DNA of 7,257 nt. Origin: Bacteroidales bacterium. Its GTDB lineage: Bacteria; Bacteroidota; Bacteroidia; Bacteroidales; WCHB1-69. The translations under genes were made by a program, and so were the position numbers. The stretch covers positions 1 through 7,257 of the forward strand of contig JAQUGA010000124.1 in the NCBI GenBank assembly GCA_028684405.1. Reading direction: 5' to 3'. Positions 1 to 6,662 of this stretch are shown here, piece by piece; the first letter of the stretch is position 1; each line of letters starts with the position of its first letter. The notes below the pieces were generated by a model. That model was not told where the DNA came from. It ran no database searches and saw only the letters and a program-made list of their open reading frames with translations.

Positions 1-13
1 TTTGTTGTCCCGG

Positions 14-30
14 TTGAGATTGTGTCTCAA
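14..30 (-). other. Small hairpin in the leader downstream of the left-edge promoter
   Basis: Bases 14-19 (TTGAGA) and 25-30 (TCTCAA) form a perfect 6-base inverted repeat around a 5-base loop. It lies a few bases after the expected start of the leftward transcript, so it would fold in the 5' untranslated leader of a gene beyond the left edge. No U-tract follows it on the minus strand within the window, so I do not call it a terminator. It may stabilise the mRNA or be chance; a 6-base stem is short. Confidence 0.35.
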
Positions 31-39
31 TTGGGAATG

Positions 40-70
40 CAAAAGTACGGAAAATATTCAAACAACCAAA
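40..70 (-). promoter_or_regulatory. Bacteroidota-type promoter firing leftward
   Basis: On the minus strand the sequence reads TTTG (67-70), a 19-base spacer (48-66), then TACTTTTG (40-47). This matches the known consensus of the Bacteroidota primary sigma factor (-33 TTTG and -7 TAnnTTTG, about 19-21 bases apart). Transcription should start near 33-36 and run out of the left edge. No ATG lies in the leader visible here, so the gene driven by it begins outside the window. The promoter sits 60-90 bases beyond the last gene of the minus-strand cluster, so the next gene to the left is probably a separate or additional transcription unit. Confidence 0.75.
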
Positions 71-77
71 CCTTTTG

Positions 78-114
78 TAATCTTTTTTTTGATTATTTAC
101 TTAATCGGCTGATT
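78..114. repeat. Cluster of short dyads (TAATC/GATTA) upstream of the left-edge promoter
   Basis: The pentamer TAATC and its complement GATTA alternate: TAATC at 78-82, eight T residues (83-90), GATTA at 91-95, TAATC at 102-106, with GATT again at 111-114. Several weak hairpins are possible (91-95 with 102-106; 103-106 with 111-114). On the minus strand the main stem is followed by A residues, not U residues, so it is a poor terminator for the upstream gene. It lies just upstream of the -33 box, so it could be a binding site or simple AT-rich spacer. Role unknown. Confidence 0.3.
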
Positions 115-129
115 GTCTGTGAGAAAAAA

Positions 130-924
130 TTATCGATTAATGAAAACATTTGAATAAAAGTCATCTATTGGACGGTTTTTATACTTAACTCCTTTTAATA
201 ATAGACGGTAAATCCCACTTTCTTGTAATCTAAATGCGTAAATATGCTGCTTTACATTATGATTTGTCGTTACACATTTATGTTCCCACGTATTAATGTA
301 GTTGTACCAATCTCCATGCATCCATTTCTGAACGACATACCTGGTTCCTGGGGCTCCACAGCCTGGAATGGTAAATTCTGCATTTTCAGGGATGTTTTGT
401 TTAAGCACAATATTGATTTCGGAGTTTACATCGTAATAATTTCTTTGGCTTTCTAAAAAAGGTTTTTGAAGATATTGCTCAATAGTTAAAATATTGGTGT
501 CTAAAGTAAATTGATGAATTTTAGAAACAGCGTAATAAAAGGGAATTTTTTTGATCCCAGATCCCATGCTTAAGTTGCTCATAAGCACCAATGAGTTTTC
601 GGATATCGTATCTGGGATAGAAAAAACCACTAATTTTCGATAAAAGCGACTGTTTTTTATTTCTAACTCAAATTCGCTAACAAAAGCGGGCAATCGAAGA
701 TGATAATAATTTAATACACCTAATTCGGGCTGACTGCCATACAAAATATTCGCTTTCTTTATTCGAGACCACTTATCTGCTTTGTTTTTATATCGCACGC
801 CTACATCCATCATCTCCTGAATAATAGAACCGTTATGCTCTACCTGAAACAACCAATAGACCTGCGCCGAGAGGTTTAAACTCCAAAAAAACAGTAAAAT
901 AATTATTAAAACTCTTTTTTGCAC
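130..924 (-). CDS. Secreted protein of unknown function, 264 residues
   Basis: I do not recognise this protein. It starts with a Sec signal peptide: Lys3-Arg4, a hydrophobic core at residues 5-16, and a likely cut after Ala20 before Gln21. No lipobox cysteine is present, so it is not a lipoprotein, and no T9SS C-terminal domain is visible, so periplasmic location is the simplest guess. The mature part looks beta-rich, with two cysteines (Cys189 and Cys217) that could form a disulfide around a Trp- and Tyr-rich stretch (196-213). The end (237-263) has a 'GIYRLLLKG...SNVFI' pattern like the last strands of bacterial Ig-like domains, which is only a resemblance. The start is GTG: an in-frame TAA at 934-936 excludes any earlier start, and the next Met would remove the signal peptide. 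It begins 5 bases after the peptidase stop, suggesting co-transcription and coupled translation. A T6 tract on the minus strand follows its stop directly, without a strong hairpin. Confidence 0.8.
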   Translation of the reverse strand: MQKRVLIIILLFFWSLNLSAQVYWLFQVEHNGSIIQEMMDVGVRYKNKADKWSRIKKANILYGSQPELGVLNYYHLRLPAFVSEFELEIKNSRFYRKLVVFSIPDTISENSLVLMSNLSMGSGIKKIPFYYAVSKIHQFTLDTNILTIEQYLQKPFLESQRNYYDVNSEINIVLKQNIPENAEFTIPGCGAPGTRYVVQKWMHGDWYNYINTWEHKCVTTNHNVKQHIYAFRLQESGIYRLLLKGVKYKNRPIDDFYSNVFINR

Positions 925-929
925 AGCAA

Positions 930-3900
930 CTACTTAACAATAAACATAATAGGTTTCGCAAAGCCTTCCAAAGACAAATAATAAACTCCTGATTTTAAAG
1001 AATGAACTGGAATTTGAATCCGTGATTTTTGATCAGATAATGAAAAATACTGATTTATACAGATTCTTCCAATATTATCATAAACCACCACGTTGACTTT
1101 CTCTGTTGTAGAATAAAACTCCAGATTCAAAATATCCTCCACTGGATTGGGATACCATTTAAAATCAGGATTATGGGTTGCTATTTGAGTATTAAAAACA
1201 GAAATTTGATGTAGTACAGAGTCTTGTCCACATCTATTGGTCAGTTTCAATAGAACATCATAGGTTCCAGGCGAAGAATAATTATGCACTGGGTTTTCTA
1301 TATCGGACTGTAATCCGTCTCCGAAAAACCAAATTAGTTCTGAATAATTGTCAGATTCATTATAGAAGGTGACTTCCAGCCCATTGGTTTGATATGCAAA
1401 TTGTGAACTTGGCTTATCCTTTATATATATTGTATACTCTGGAGAATTTACCATTCCACATTGATTTGAAACGGAAACGGAAAATTCTGCTTGAGTTCCC
1501 GATTGTGCAGTACCAGAAACCGTATCATTATTGTTGCTACCCAGCAAATTAGGGGACAATGACCACACAAACTCATCCGCATTTAGAGCTTCCGCACTCA
1601 TTTCGAATGGCTCACCCAAACAAACAGAATCAGGATAATCAACAGAAATGAATTCAACTAAAGATTCAACATTAAGCAATTGATCTGTATATATTTGACC
1701 ACAAACATTATGAGCTGTCACCAAAACTGTTCCCGAACTCGTATTATCATCAACGGCGATAATAACTGAATTAGAATCAGAACTTCCACTAAATCCTTGC
1801 GGTAAAACCCATTCATAATATTCTGCATATTCAACCTCATCAACAGAAAGAAGAATTTCGTTTTGATTTTGACAAATTAAATCAGGATATTGAATATTTC
1901 CAATGCTAAGAGGTGCTGTTCCAACAATAAAATCAAACACCGTTGGCTGACTAATTCCACACTGATTTTGTGCCTGAACAGAAATTTGACCATTGCTCAC
2001 CGATGAAGAAAAGGATAGTTCTATGGTGTTTTCCATACTTAAACCACTCACTCCCAATGGCAATGTCCATAAATACTCTTCAGAATTATCATCAAGTTCT
2101 ACAAAATACTCTACATCTATAATATCAGCACAAACTACACTTGGTCCAGAAATTGGCAGTGGTTGGTTTGGAGCATCTTGCACTTGAACCACTAAATAAG
2201 CAAAATCACTTTGACCACAACCATTTTGCGAAGCAACAAAAAGGGTATCTGTTTCCGCAGAATTTTGAATATCAAAACGAATTAAATTTTCATTTTGAAG
2301 AGTTGTGGGGATAAATCCATCGGGGTATATCCAAACATAGTCACTCACTCCATCTATGGAGTCCGTGAAAAACTCTTGATTTTGAGCACCTATACAAACT
2401 ATAGATGATCCATTAATGACAATCGGAGCTTCTGGAGTGATATTAACTACCACATTTTTAGAGATATAATTTCCATCGCCGCACAAATTACTTCCACGTA
2501 CTTTTATTTCGCCAGAAACTGCATTCGACAGAATTGTTAACATAATAGAAGAAGAATCACTTTGACCCGAAAAACCCTGAGGCAAAACCCACTCATAGGT
2601 ATCAGATCCAGCAGAATGTCCTGACTGATAAACAACTTGAGTTTGACCAACACAAACAGTATCTAAACCAGACAGAAATGCAATATCAGAAGGCACCTCA
2701 TCGTTAATAATTGCCTGAACCATAACTCGTTCGCTTATACAAGGTCGGGCTTGTACTTGCCAGTCATAAAAGAAATAATAGTAATCCAGTCCAGTAGTAC
2801 CAGCTGTACTGTTATATATTTCAACCAAGCCTTGCTGTGTATACGGATAAGAACATCCTACATTGTTTCGGTACAAACCGTTGGTTCCATTTACAGTAAT
2901 GCGGTAAGCATTGCCCTGCGGAATATCAACGTCAAGCAATACAATACTTTGACCAGCAGGAATATATCTTACCAATTGCTGAATTGTATCGTTGTTGTTA
3001 TCTATTATAATAATGGTTCTATTTTGAGCGGATTGCGAATTCATTTTCACCGATAATAGTCTAAAATCTTGGATAGCATTAAAGTACAATCCATGGGTAT
3101 TGGTTCCTGTAAAATAACCACCACCATTATTGGATCGGCTATCTCCAACCAGAAGGGTATCAGGGTTTTTATAATTCTCTACATAAAAATTTGTCGTTTC
3201 AGTAAGCACCTCTGTGGTATATTCATTTCCAACGTGCAACAAAGAACCAGCCAATGGAGCGTCAAACCAACGAACCAAATAATCTGCCTGAGCAGTTAAG
3301 GTAAGAACTCCAGAACCACAACGAAATTCATTTTCAACTATAGGAGCTTCAGGATTTTCAATATTTATATAATTTACCTTAACAATAGAGTCGACTTGTC
3401 CGCAAGAGTTGGTCATTTTAAGTTTTACAGAATAAACACCACCGCTGGCATAAATATGAGTGGGATCTTTCAAGTTTGAAGTGTTTCCGTCCCCAAAATC
3501 CCACTCCCATAAATTGTCTGTAATTGTAGAATCAGAAGTATTTACAAATGAAATGTTGGTGAAACAAGTATTGGAGTCAAGTGCTATAAAATCAGCCTTT
3601 GCACCACTTTCGAGAGCAACATCTAAACGAAAACATTGAGACTCTTCAACTGTAATTTCATGTGTTTGAGACTGGTAACAAGGAGCCGAAAAAGCAACAC
3701 TATACGTACCTGCTTTTATGGGACGATGATAATTACCAGTGGGCAAAAAAGAATAAACATGCGAACTGTCTGCATCGTGATTGTTAACATACACTTTCGC
3801 TCTGATAGGAAGGCCCGTTTCTGCATCGGTAACAATTCCTCTGAAACCGTACAACGTTTGTTCCAAAAGGCGCAACATTGATTTATAATTATAATCCCAA

Positions 3901-5069
3901 TAGTTGGCAATTACTTCTGTTCCGGGAGCTTTATTTGTGGAAACCTCGGCTGTTAATTCTCTACATAAATGCCACCAGTTCATATAATCTTGCCTTCCGC
4001 CAGTAATTACGTACCAATCACCACCGTTTGTAACCCCATTCCCTTCAGCAATAAAATATCCAGAAGGAGAATTAGCTTGAACAGTATCGGCATATTCTCT
4101 GGAAATACCAACCCACCATAATTTATCAGCATGCGGTTTTTGAGACGATGTCCAAGCATCCCAAGGATAATTAATCACTTCAGTACCACCATGATAGTTG
4201 GCACCCATGACAAATTGATGAGAGGCAGCAAAATCCATAAAAGCATACGTTTCAGGTTGTATTGGCGCATATGTTCCTGTAGGATTTCCAGTTCGTGGAT
4301 CAGGATAATTCCGGTTTAAGTCTTTTCCATTATAATTTGTTCTTGTTGAAACTGGATTATTCCCCAAAGTGTGATTACCCGATTTATACGTTCCATCCGG
4401 ATTGGCATTCGGACAAATCCACAAATCAATGTTATCAACAATGTTAGTTATTCGGGCATCGGTACCATAATTTGACAAAAGATAATGAATCAAACGTATC
4501 ATCATATAATATCCAGCTATTTCATCGCCGTGCATGGTACTTGAATAGAAAAACTGAGGTTTATCTTGCGTTGCATTGGATGTTATTCTGGCTGCTAAAA
4601 TTTTCCTTCCTCCTGGTGTTGTTTCTAGTATGGTGTCAATCCGGCATAAATTAGGATAAGTTGTTTGAAAATAAGACATCACATCAAGATAAGTCTGATA
4701 AGTTGGATATTTATCCCAAGCCAGCATTTGCGAAACACTCGTTGCCATATTAAATGCTTTGGGTTGACTCAAATCGACCATCAAAACTGGGATTCTCAAT
4801 GACACAAATTCATTTGCTCTTTCGGGAAAAAGATAACCAGAAACAACATACAAGCCTTCGGGAGAAACATCAATCCGGTCGATGGAAACCATTTGGTCAA
4901 TCGCATATACATCTTCTTTTTCATCCACTTTAAAACGAATATCAACGCCCGTATTAATGGACTCAATCGTATTTATTAGCTGTGTTGAACTTACAGGGAT
5001 GTAATTTTGGCTGTATGCTAAACGAAAGCAAAACAACATAAGAACGGGCAACAAGAATAATTTTTTCAT
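930..5069 (-). CDS. Secreted multidomain M14 zinc carboxypeptidase with T9SS sorting domain
   Basis: An intact 1379-residue exported metallocarboxypeptidase. Residues 1-20 are a signal peptide ending LAYS before Gln21. Residues 21-115 are an unrecognised N-terminal region, perhaps a propeptide. Residues 118-400 are the M14 domain: zinc ligands His180 and Glu183 (MHGDEIAG) and His293 (NYHGG), substrate-binding Asn252-Arg253 (DLNRNY), an NPDG motif at 223-226, and catalytic Glu375 in CRELTAEVS. The last motif resembles the C-x-E-x-T-x-E-x-S of the M14B (carboxypeptidase N/E/D) subfamily, and a transthyretin-like domain follows at 407-487, as in that subfamily. Then come a PKD domain (491-571, WDFGDG at 523-528), an Ig-like domain of the CHU_C type (575-633), a beta-rich segment (634-786), five PKD-like repeats (790-1217), a second PKD domain (1219-1295) and a type A T9SS sorting domain (1304-1379). 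It should remove C-terminal residues from peptides at the cell surface. Preference for basic residues is known for M14B but not shown here. It starts with ATG 12 bases after dapA. Confidence 0.93.
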   Translation of the reverse strand: MKKLFLLPVLMLFCFRLAYSQNYIPVSSTQLINTIESINTGVDIRFKVDEKEDVYAIDQMVSIDRIDVSPEGLYVVSGYLFPERANEFVSLRIPVLMVDLSQPKAFNMATSVSQMLAWDKYPTYQTYLDVMSYFQTTYPNLCRIDTILETTPGGRKILAARITSNATQDKPQFFYSSTMHGDEIAGYYMMIRLIHYLLSNYGTDARITNIVDNIDLWICPNANPDGTYKSGNHTLGNNPVSTRTNYNGKDLNRNYPDPRTGNPTGTYAPIQPETYAFMDFAASHQFVMGANYHGGTEVINYPWDAWTSSQKPHADKLWWVGISREYADTVQANSPSGYFIAEGNGVTNGGDWYVITGGRQDYMNWWHLCRELTAEVSTNKAPGTEVIANYWDYNYKSMLRLLEQTLYGFRGIVTDAETGLPIRAKVYVNNHDADSSHVYSFLPTGNYHRPIKAGTYSVAFSAPCYQSQTHEITVEESQCFRLDVALESGAKADFIALDSNTCFTNISFVNTSDSTITDNLWEWDFGDGNTSNLKDPTHIYASGGVYSVKLKMTNSCGQVDSIVKVNYINIENPEAPIVENEFRCGSGVLTLTAQADYLVRWFDAPLAGSLLHVGNEYTTEVLTETTNFYVENYKNPDTLLVGDSRSNNGGGYFTGTNTHGLYFNAIQDFRLLSVKMNSQSAQNRTIIIIDNNNDTIQQLVRYIPAGQSIVLLDVDIPQGNAYRITVNGTNGLYRNNVGCSYPYTQQGLVEIYNSTAGTTGLDYYYFFYDWQVQARPCISERVMVQAIINDEVPSDIAFLSGLDTVCVGQTQVVYQSGHSAGSDTYEWVLPQGFSGQSDSSSIMLTILSNAVSGEIKVRGSNLCGDGNYISKNVVVNITPEAPIVINGSSIVCIGAQNQEFFTDSIDGVSDYVWIYPDGFIPTTLQNENLIRFDIQNSAETDTLFVASQNGCGQSDFAYLVVQVQDAPNQPLPISGPSVVCADIIDVEYFVELDDNSEEYLWTLPLGVSGLSMENTIELSFSSSVSNGQISVQAQNQCGISQPTVFDFIVGTAPLSIGNIQYPDLICQNQNEILLSVDEVEYAEYYEWVLPQGFSGSSDSNSVIIAVDDNTSSGTVLVTAHNVCGQIYTDQLLNVESLVEFISVDYPDSVCLGEPFEMSAEALNADEFVWSLSPNLLGSNNNDTVSGTAQSGTQAEFSVSVSNQCGMVNSPEYTIYIKDKPSSQFAYQTNGLEVTFYNESDNYSELIWFFGDGLQSDIENPVHNYSSPGTYDVLLKLTNRCGQDSVLHQISVFNTQIATHNPDFKWYPNPVEDILNLEFYSTTEKVNVVVYDNIGRICINQYFSLSDQKSRIQIPVHSLKSGVYYLSLEGFAKPIMFIVK
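933..1160 (-). other. T9SS type A C-terminal sorting domain of the carboxypeptidase
   Basis: This encodes residues 1304-1379. It opens with the signature WYPNPVEDIL (1305-1314), continues with the VVYDNIGR segment (1328-1335), has GVYYLSL (1361-1367), and ends in a hydrophobic strand closing with lysine (IMFIVK). This is the layout of the PorSS/T9SS type A domain, which in other Bacteroidota directs cargo across the outer membrane and is then cut off, often with attachment to anionic lipopolysaccharide. It predicts that the strain has a complete T9SS elsewhere in the genome. Confidence 0.92.
1419..2702 (-). repeat. Five tandem cysteine-paired PKD-like repeats in the carboxypeptidase
   Basis: Residues about 790-1217 consist of five diverged units of roughly 80-87 residues. 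Each has an early Cys in a 'hydrophobic-Cys' strand, a central 'YxWxLPxGxxG'-like core, and a late 'N-x-CG'. The cysteine pairs are 806/863, 892/951, 980/1037, 1066/1123 and 1150/1204, separated by 54-59 residues, so each unit probably holds one disulfide. Units 1 and 4 share an almost identical core (residues 825-840 and 1085-1100, 14 of 16 identical). Unit 5 has lost most of the core motif. The units resemble the PKD-like family found in large Bacteroidota surface proteins and probably act as a stalk or binding array. Confidence 0.8.
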
Positions 5070-5081
5070 AAAATGTTATAA

Positions 5082-5957
5082 TTAAATCATCTGGACTAAT
5101 TTTTCAACATAGTCAAAGTGAGATTTACTAACCGGCATTAATGGCAACCGGAGGATGTTTTCCATCCTTTCTTGTATAGAGATTATAGCTTTTACTCCTG
5201 CTGGATTTCCTTCGCGGAAGCAGGCTTGTACAACATCAATTAATTTTAGATGAATATTTTTAGCTTCTGCAAATTCACCATTTAAAGCATGTTTAACCAT
5301 CATTGAAAACTCTTTGGGATATGCATTTGCAGTCACCGAAATAACACCATCTGCACCTACTGAAATCAGAGGTACGGTAATAGAGTCATCGCCCGAAATA
5401 ACCAAAAACCCATCGGGTCTATGCTTAATAATTCTCATCACTTGATTCATGATACCCGAAGCCTCTTTGATTCCGATAATGTTTTGAAAATCGTTAGCCA
5501 ATGCCAAGGTCGTTTCAGGAGCTATATTTGCAGAAGTGCGAGCGGGCACATTATAAACAATAATAGGCTTTGTTGCGATTTTTGATAAATAAGCATAATG
5601 CTCATAAATCCCTTCTTGCGAGGGTTTATTGTAAAATGGAGAAACCGACAAAAATGCATCAAAATCAACATTTGGCATTTCGTTCATTGTTTCGGCCACT
5701 TCAAGCGTATTGTTTCCACCCACTCCTACCATCAGCGGCAAGCGTTTTTTGTTGGTGTTAATAATGAGTTCTAAAACTCTGTTTTTTTCCTTCTTATTCA
5801 ATGTTGGAGTTTCGGAAGTAGTACCCATGGCCACTAGATAATTGACTCCGTTGTCAATTACATATTCAACATGTTTTATCAATCCAACTTCGTCAATGGA
5901 TCCATCTTTTTTAAAAGGCGTAACCAAAGCCACACCGGTTCCTCTAAATTTGCTCAT
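5082..5957 (-). CDS. dapA: 4-hydroxy-tetrahydrodipicolinate synthase
   Basis: DapA condenses pyruvate with L-aspartate-4-semialdehyde in the cytoplasm, the first committed step of the diaminopimelate and lysine pathway that supplies peptidoglycan. Numbered from MSKFRGTG (291 residues, normal length), the TIM-barrel enzyme keeps the Schiff-base Lys164 (GIKEAS), the Thr46-Thr47 pair, Tyr109 (PFYNKPSQEG), Tyr135 and Arg140 (VYNVPARTS), and the SGDDS and GADGVIS motifs. One deviation is Ser48 in GTTSET where GTTGE is the usual form. The start is ambiguous: ATG codons also occur at 5969 and 5966, and the first overlaps the preceding stop as ATGA, which favours coupled translation. I list the third ATG because family members usually begin just before this GTGVALVTP block. 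Other members of the wider family (N-acetylneuraminate lyase, KDG aldolase) are possible in principle, but overall similarity and the neighbouring DUF6913 gene favour DapA. Confidence 0.94.
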   Translation of the reverse strand: MSKFRGTGVALVTPFKKDGSIDEVGLIKHVEYVIDNGVNYLVAMGTTSETPTLNKKEKNRVLELIINTNKKRLPLMVGVGGNNTLEVAETMNEMPNVDFDAFLSVSPFYNKPSQEGIYEHYAYLSKIATKPIIVYNVPARTSANIAPETTLALANDFQNIIGIKEASGIMNQVMRIIKHRPDGFLVISGDDSITVPLISVGADGVISVTANAYPKEFSMMVKHALNGEFAEAKNIHLKLIDVVQACFREGNPAGVKAIISIQERMENILRLPLMPVSKSHFDYVEKLVQMI

Positions 5958-5965
5958 CTCTGGCA

Positions 5966-6613
5966 TCATCCCTTTAATTGTTTTGTATATGATTCAATAA
6001 AATAAATAAAATCTTCAATATCTTGTTCCTCATTCAGAGCGATCATAAAATCATAAAAATCTTCATTTCCGTCGCTTTTTTTACCCACTTTCATCGAAGA
6101 TTTAGAAAGAGAAGCAATATATTTTGTTGTAAAATTATCATCAATCGTCAAATCAATCAAAATTTGAAAAGGCTCTTTCACAAAATCCTTTAAGGATGGA
6201 CGAATGGGTTTTCCGTACCAATTTACATCCTTTTTAGAATAATATTCATGCTTTAGTTTTGGAATGCAATAATGAGGCACATTGTCGGAGTGATGATATC
6301 CAACAACTCTAACCTCTTTGCCAGCAGCAACTAGTTTTTTCAACCAATTATCAATTCTGAAATAACTAGCTTCATCCTCTACTACAAAAACAACACCCAC
6401 AGTTTTGGCAGACTCAATACTTTGAAATTCTACATAACGATTGTTGTTTTTCAAATTTCTTTTTAGTTCTCTCTTCTGAAAAAAAAGTTTAAATCTTCTA
6501 ATCACTGTATCAATTTTTGAATTTTCTTTTTGAACTAACAAACTTACATAAATTATTAATACAGACTTTATTCGAAAAAGATTTTTTAACGTATTTAATA
6601 AGCTCTCTTTCAT
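5966..6613 (-). CDS. DUF6913-like Bacteroidota protein of unknown function
   Basis: A small soluble protein that I match from memory to the DUF6913 family, which is confined to Bacteroidota and often sits directly before dapA. Family-like features are a basic segment at 39-55 (RRFKLFFQKRELKR), a strand-like GVVFVVEDE at 73-81, DVNWYGKP at 129-136, ILIDLT at 151-156, KVGK at 175-178 and YDFMI at 187-191. No catalytic motif is obvious and no function is established. Its stop overlaps the first possible dapA start by four bases, so the two are probably translated together. The ATG start gives 215 residues with an unusual N-terminal extension holding a hydrophobic patch (residues 17-27). A GTG at 6503-6505 gives 179 residues, nearer the family's usual size, and a promoter-like sequence lies between the two starts. 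The shorter form is at least as likely; a TTG at 6622 is unlikely. Confidence 0.8.
   Translation of the reverse strand: MKESLLNTLKNLFRIKSVLIIYVSLLVQKENSKIDTVIRRFKLFFQKRELKRNLKNNNRYVEFQSIESAKTVGVVFVVEDEASYFRIDNWLKKLVAAGKEVRVVGYHHSDNVPHYCIPKLKHEYYSKKDVNWYGKPIRPSLKDFVKEPFQILIDLTIDDNFTTKYIASLSKSSMKVGKKSDGNEDFYDFMIALNEEQDIEDFIYFIESYTKQLKG
6539..6546 (-). promoter_or_regulatory. Possible -7 box for the DUF6913-dapA-peptidase cluster
   Basis: The minus strand reads TAAGTTTG, a full match to the Bacteroidota -7 consensus TAnnTTTG. No clear TTTG -33 box sits 19-21 bases upstream, so the match is partial. Transcription would start near 6533, about 28 bases before the GTG at 6505. It lies inside the coding region if the ATG at 6613 is used. 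I saw no better leftward -7 box in the 49-base gap between the divergent genes. Confidence 0.4.
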
Positions 6614-6623
6614 GAAAAACAAT

Positions 6624-6631
6624 TAGCTTTG
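6624..6631 (+). promoter_or_regulatory. Possible -7 box for the divergent hydrolase gene
   Basis: The plus strand reads TAGCTTTG, a full match to TAnnTTTG, 31 bases before the TTG start. A start of transcription near 6636 would leave a leader of about 27 AT-rich bases. No convincing -33 TTTG is found at 19-21 bases upstream, so confidence is moderate. Confidence 0.45.
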
Positions 6632-6662
6632 TATAAACAATTCCTCACTAAAATTTTAATCT

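Noticed and set aside
91..129. Rho-independent terminator for the minus-strand cluster
   Set aside because: The T6 tract after the stop (124-129) has no strong stem before it, and the GATTA/TAATC stem is followed by A residues on the minus strand. Neither meets the usual pattern.
244..456. Plus-strand open frame of 70 codons
   Set aside because: It lies entirely antisense to the secreted 264-residue protein, has no recognisable motif and no promoter. It is a by-product of the real gene.
2751..3299. Two plus-strand open frames of about 100 and 76 codons inside the carboxypeptidase gene
   Set aside because: Both are antisense to continuous, domain-bearing coding sequence, have low-complexity translations and no family signal.
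3716..3910. Minus-strand open frame in a different frame within the carboxypeptidase gene
   Set aside because: The main frame continues through it with an intact transthyretin-like domain, so this is neither a frameshift remnant nor a nested gene I can support.
5996..6013. AATAAA-rich short tandem repeat near the end of the DUF6913 gene
   Set aside because: It is ordinary AT-rich coding sequence for Ile, Tyr and Phe codons in a C-terminal helix, without a regular repeat unit.
6614..6622. TTG at 6620-6622 as the start of the DUF6913-like protein
   Set aside because: It adds only Met-Phe-Phe ahead of an ATG, with no supporting start signal, and the family-like part of the protein begins much further downstream.
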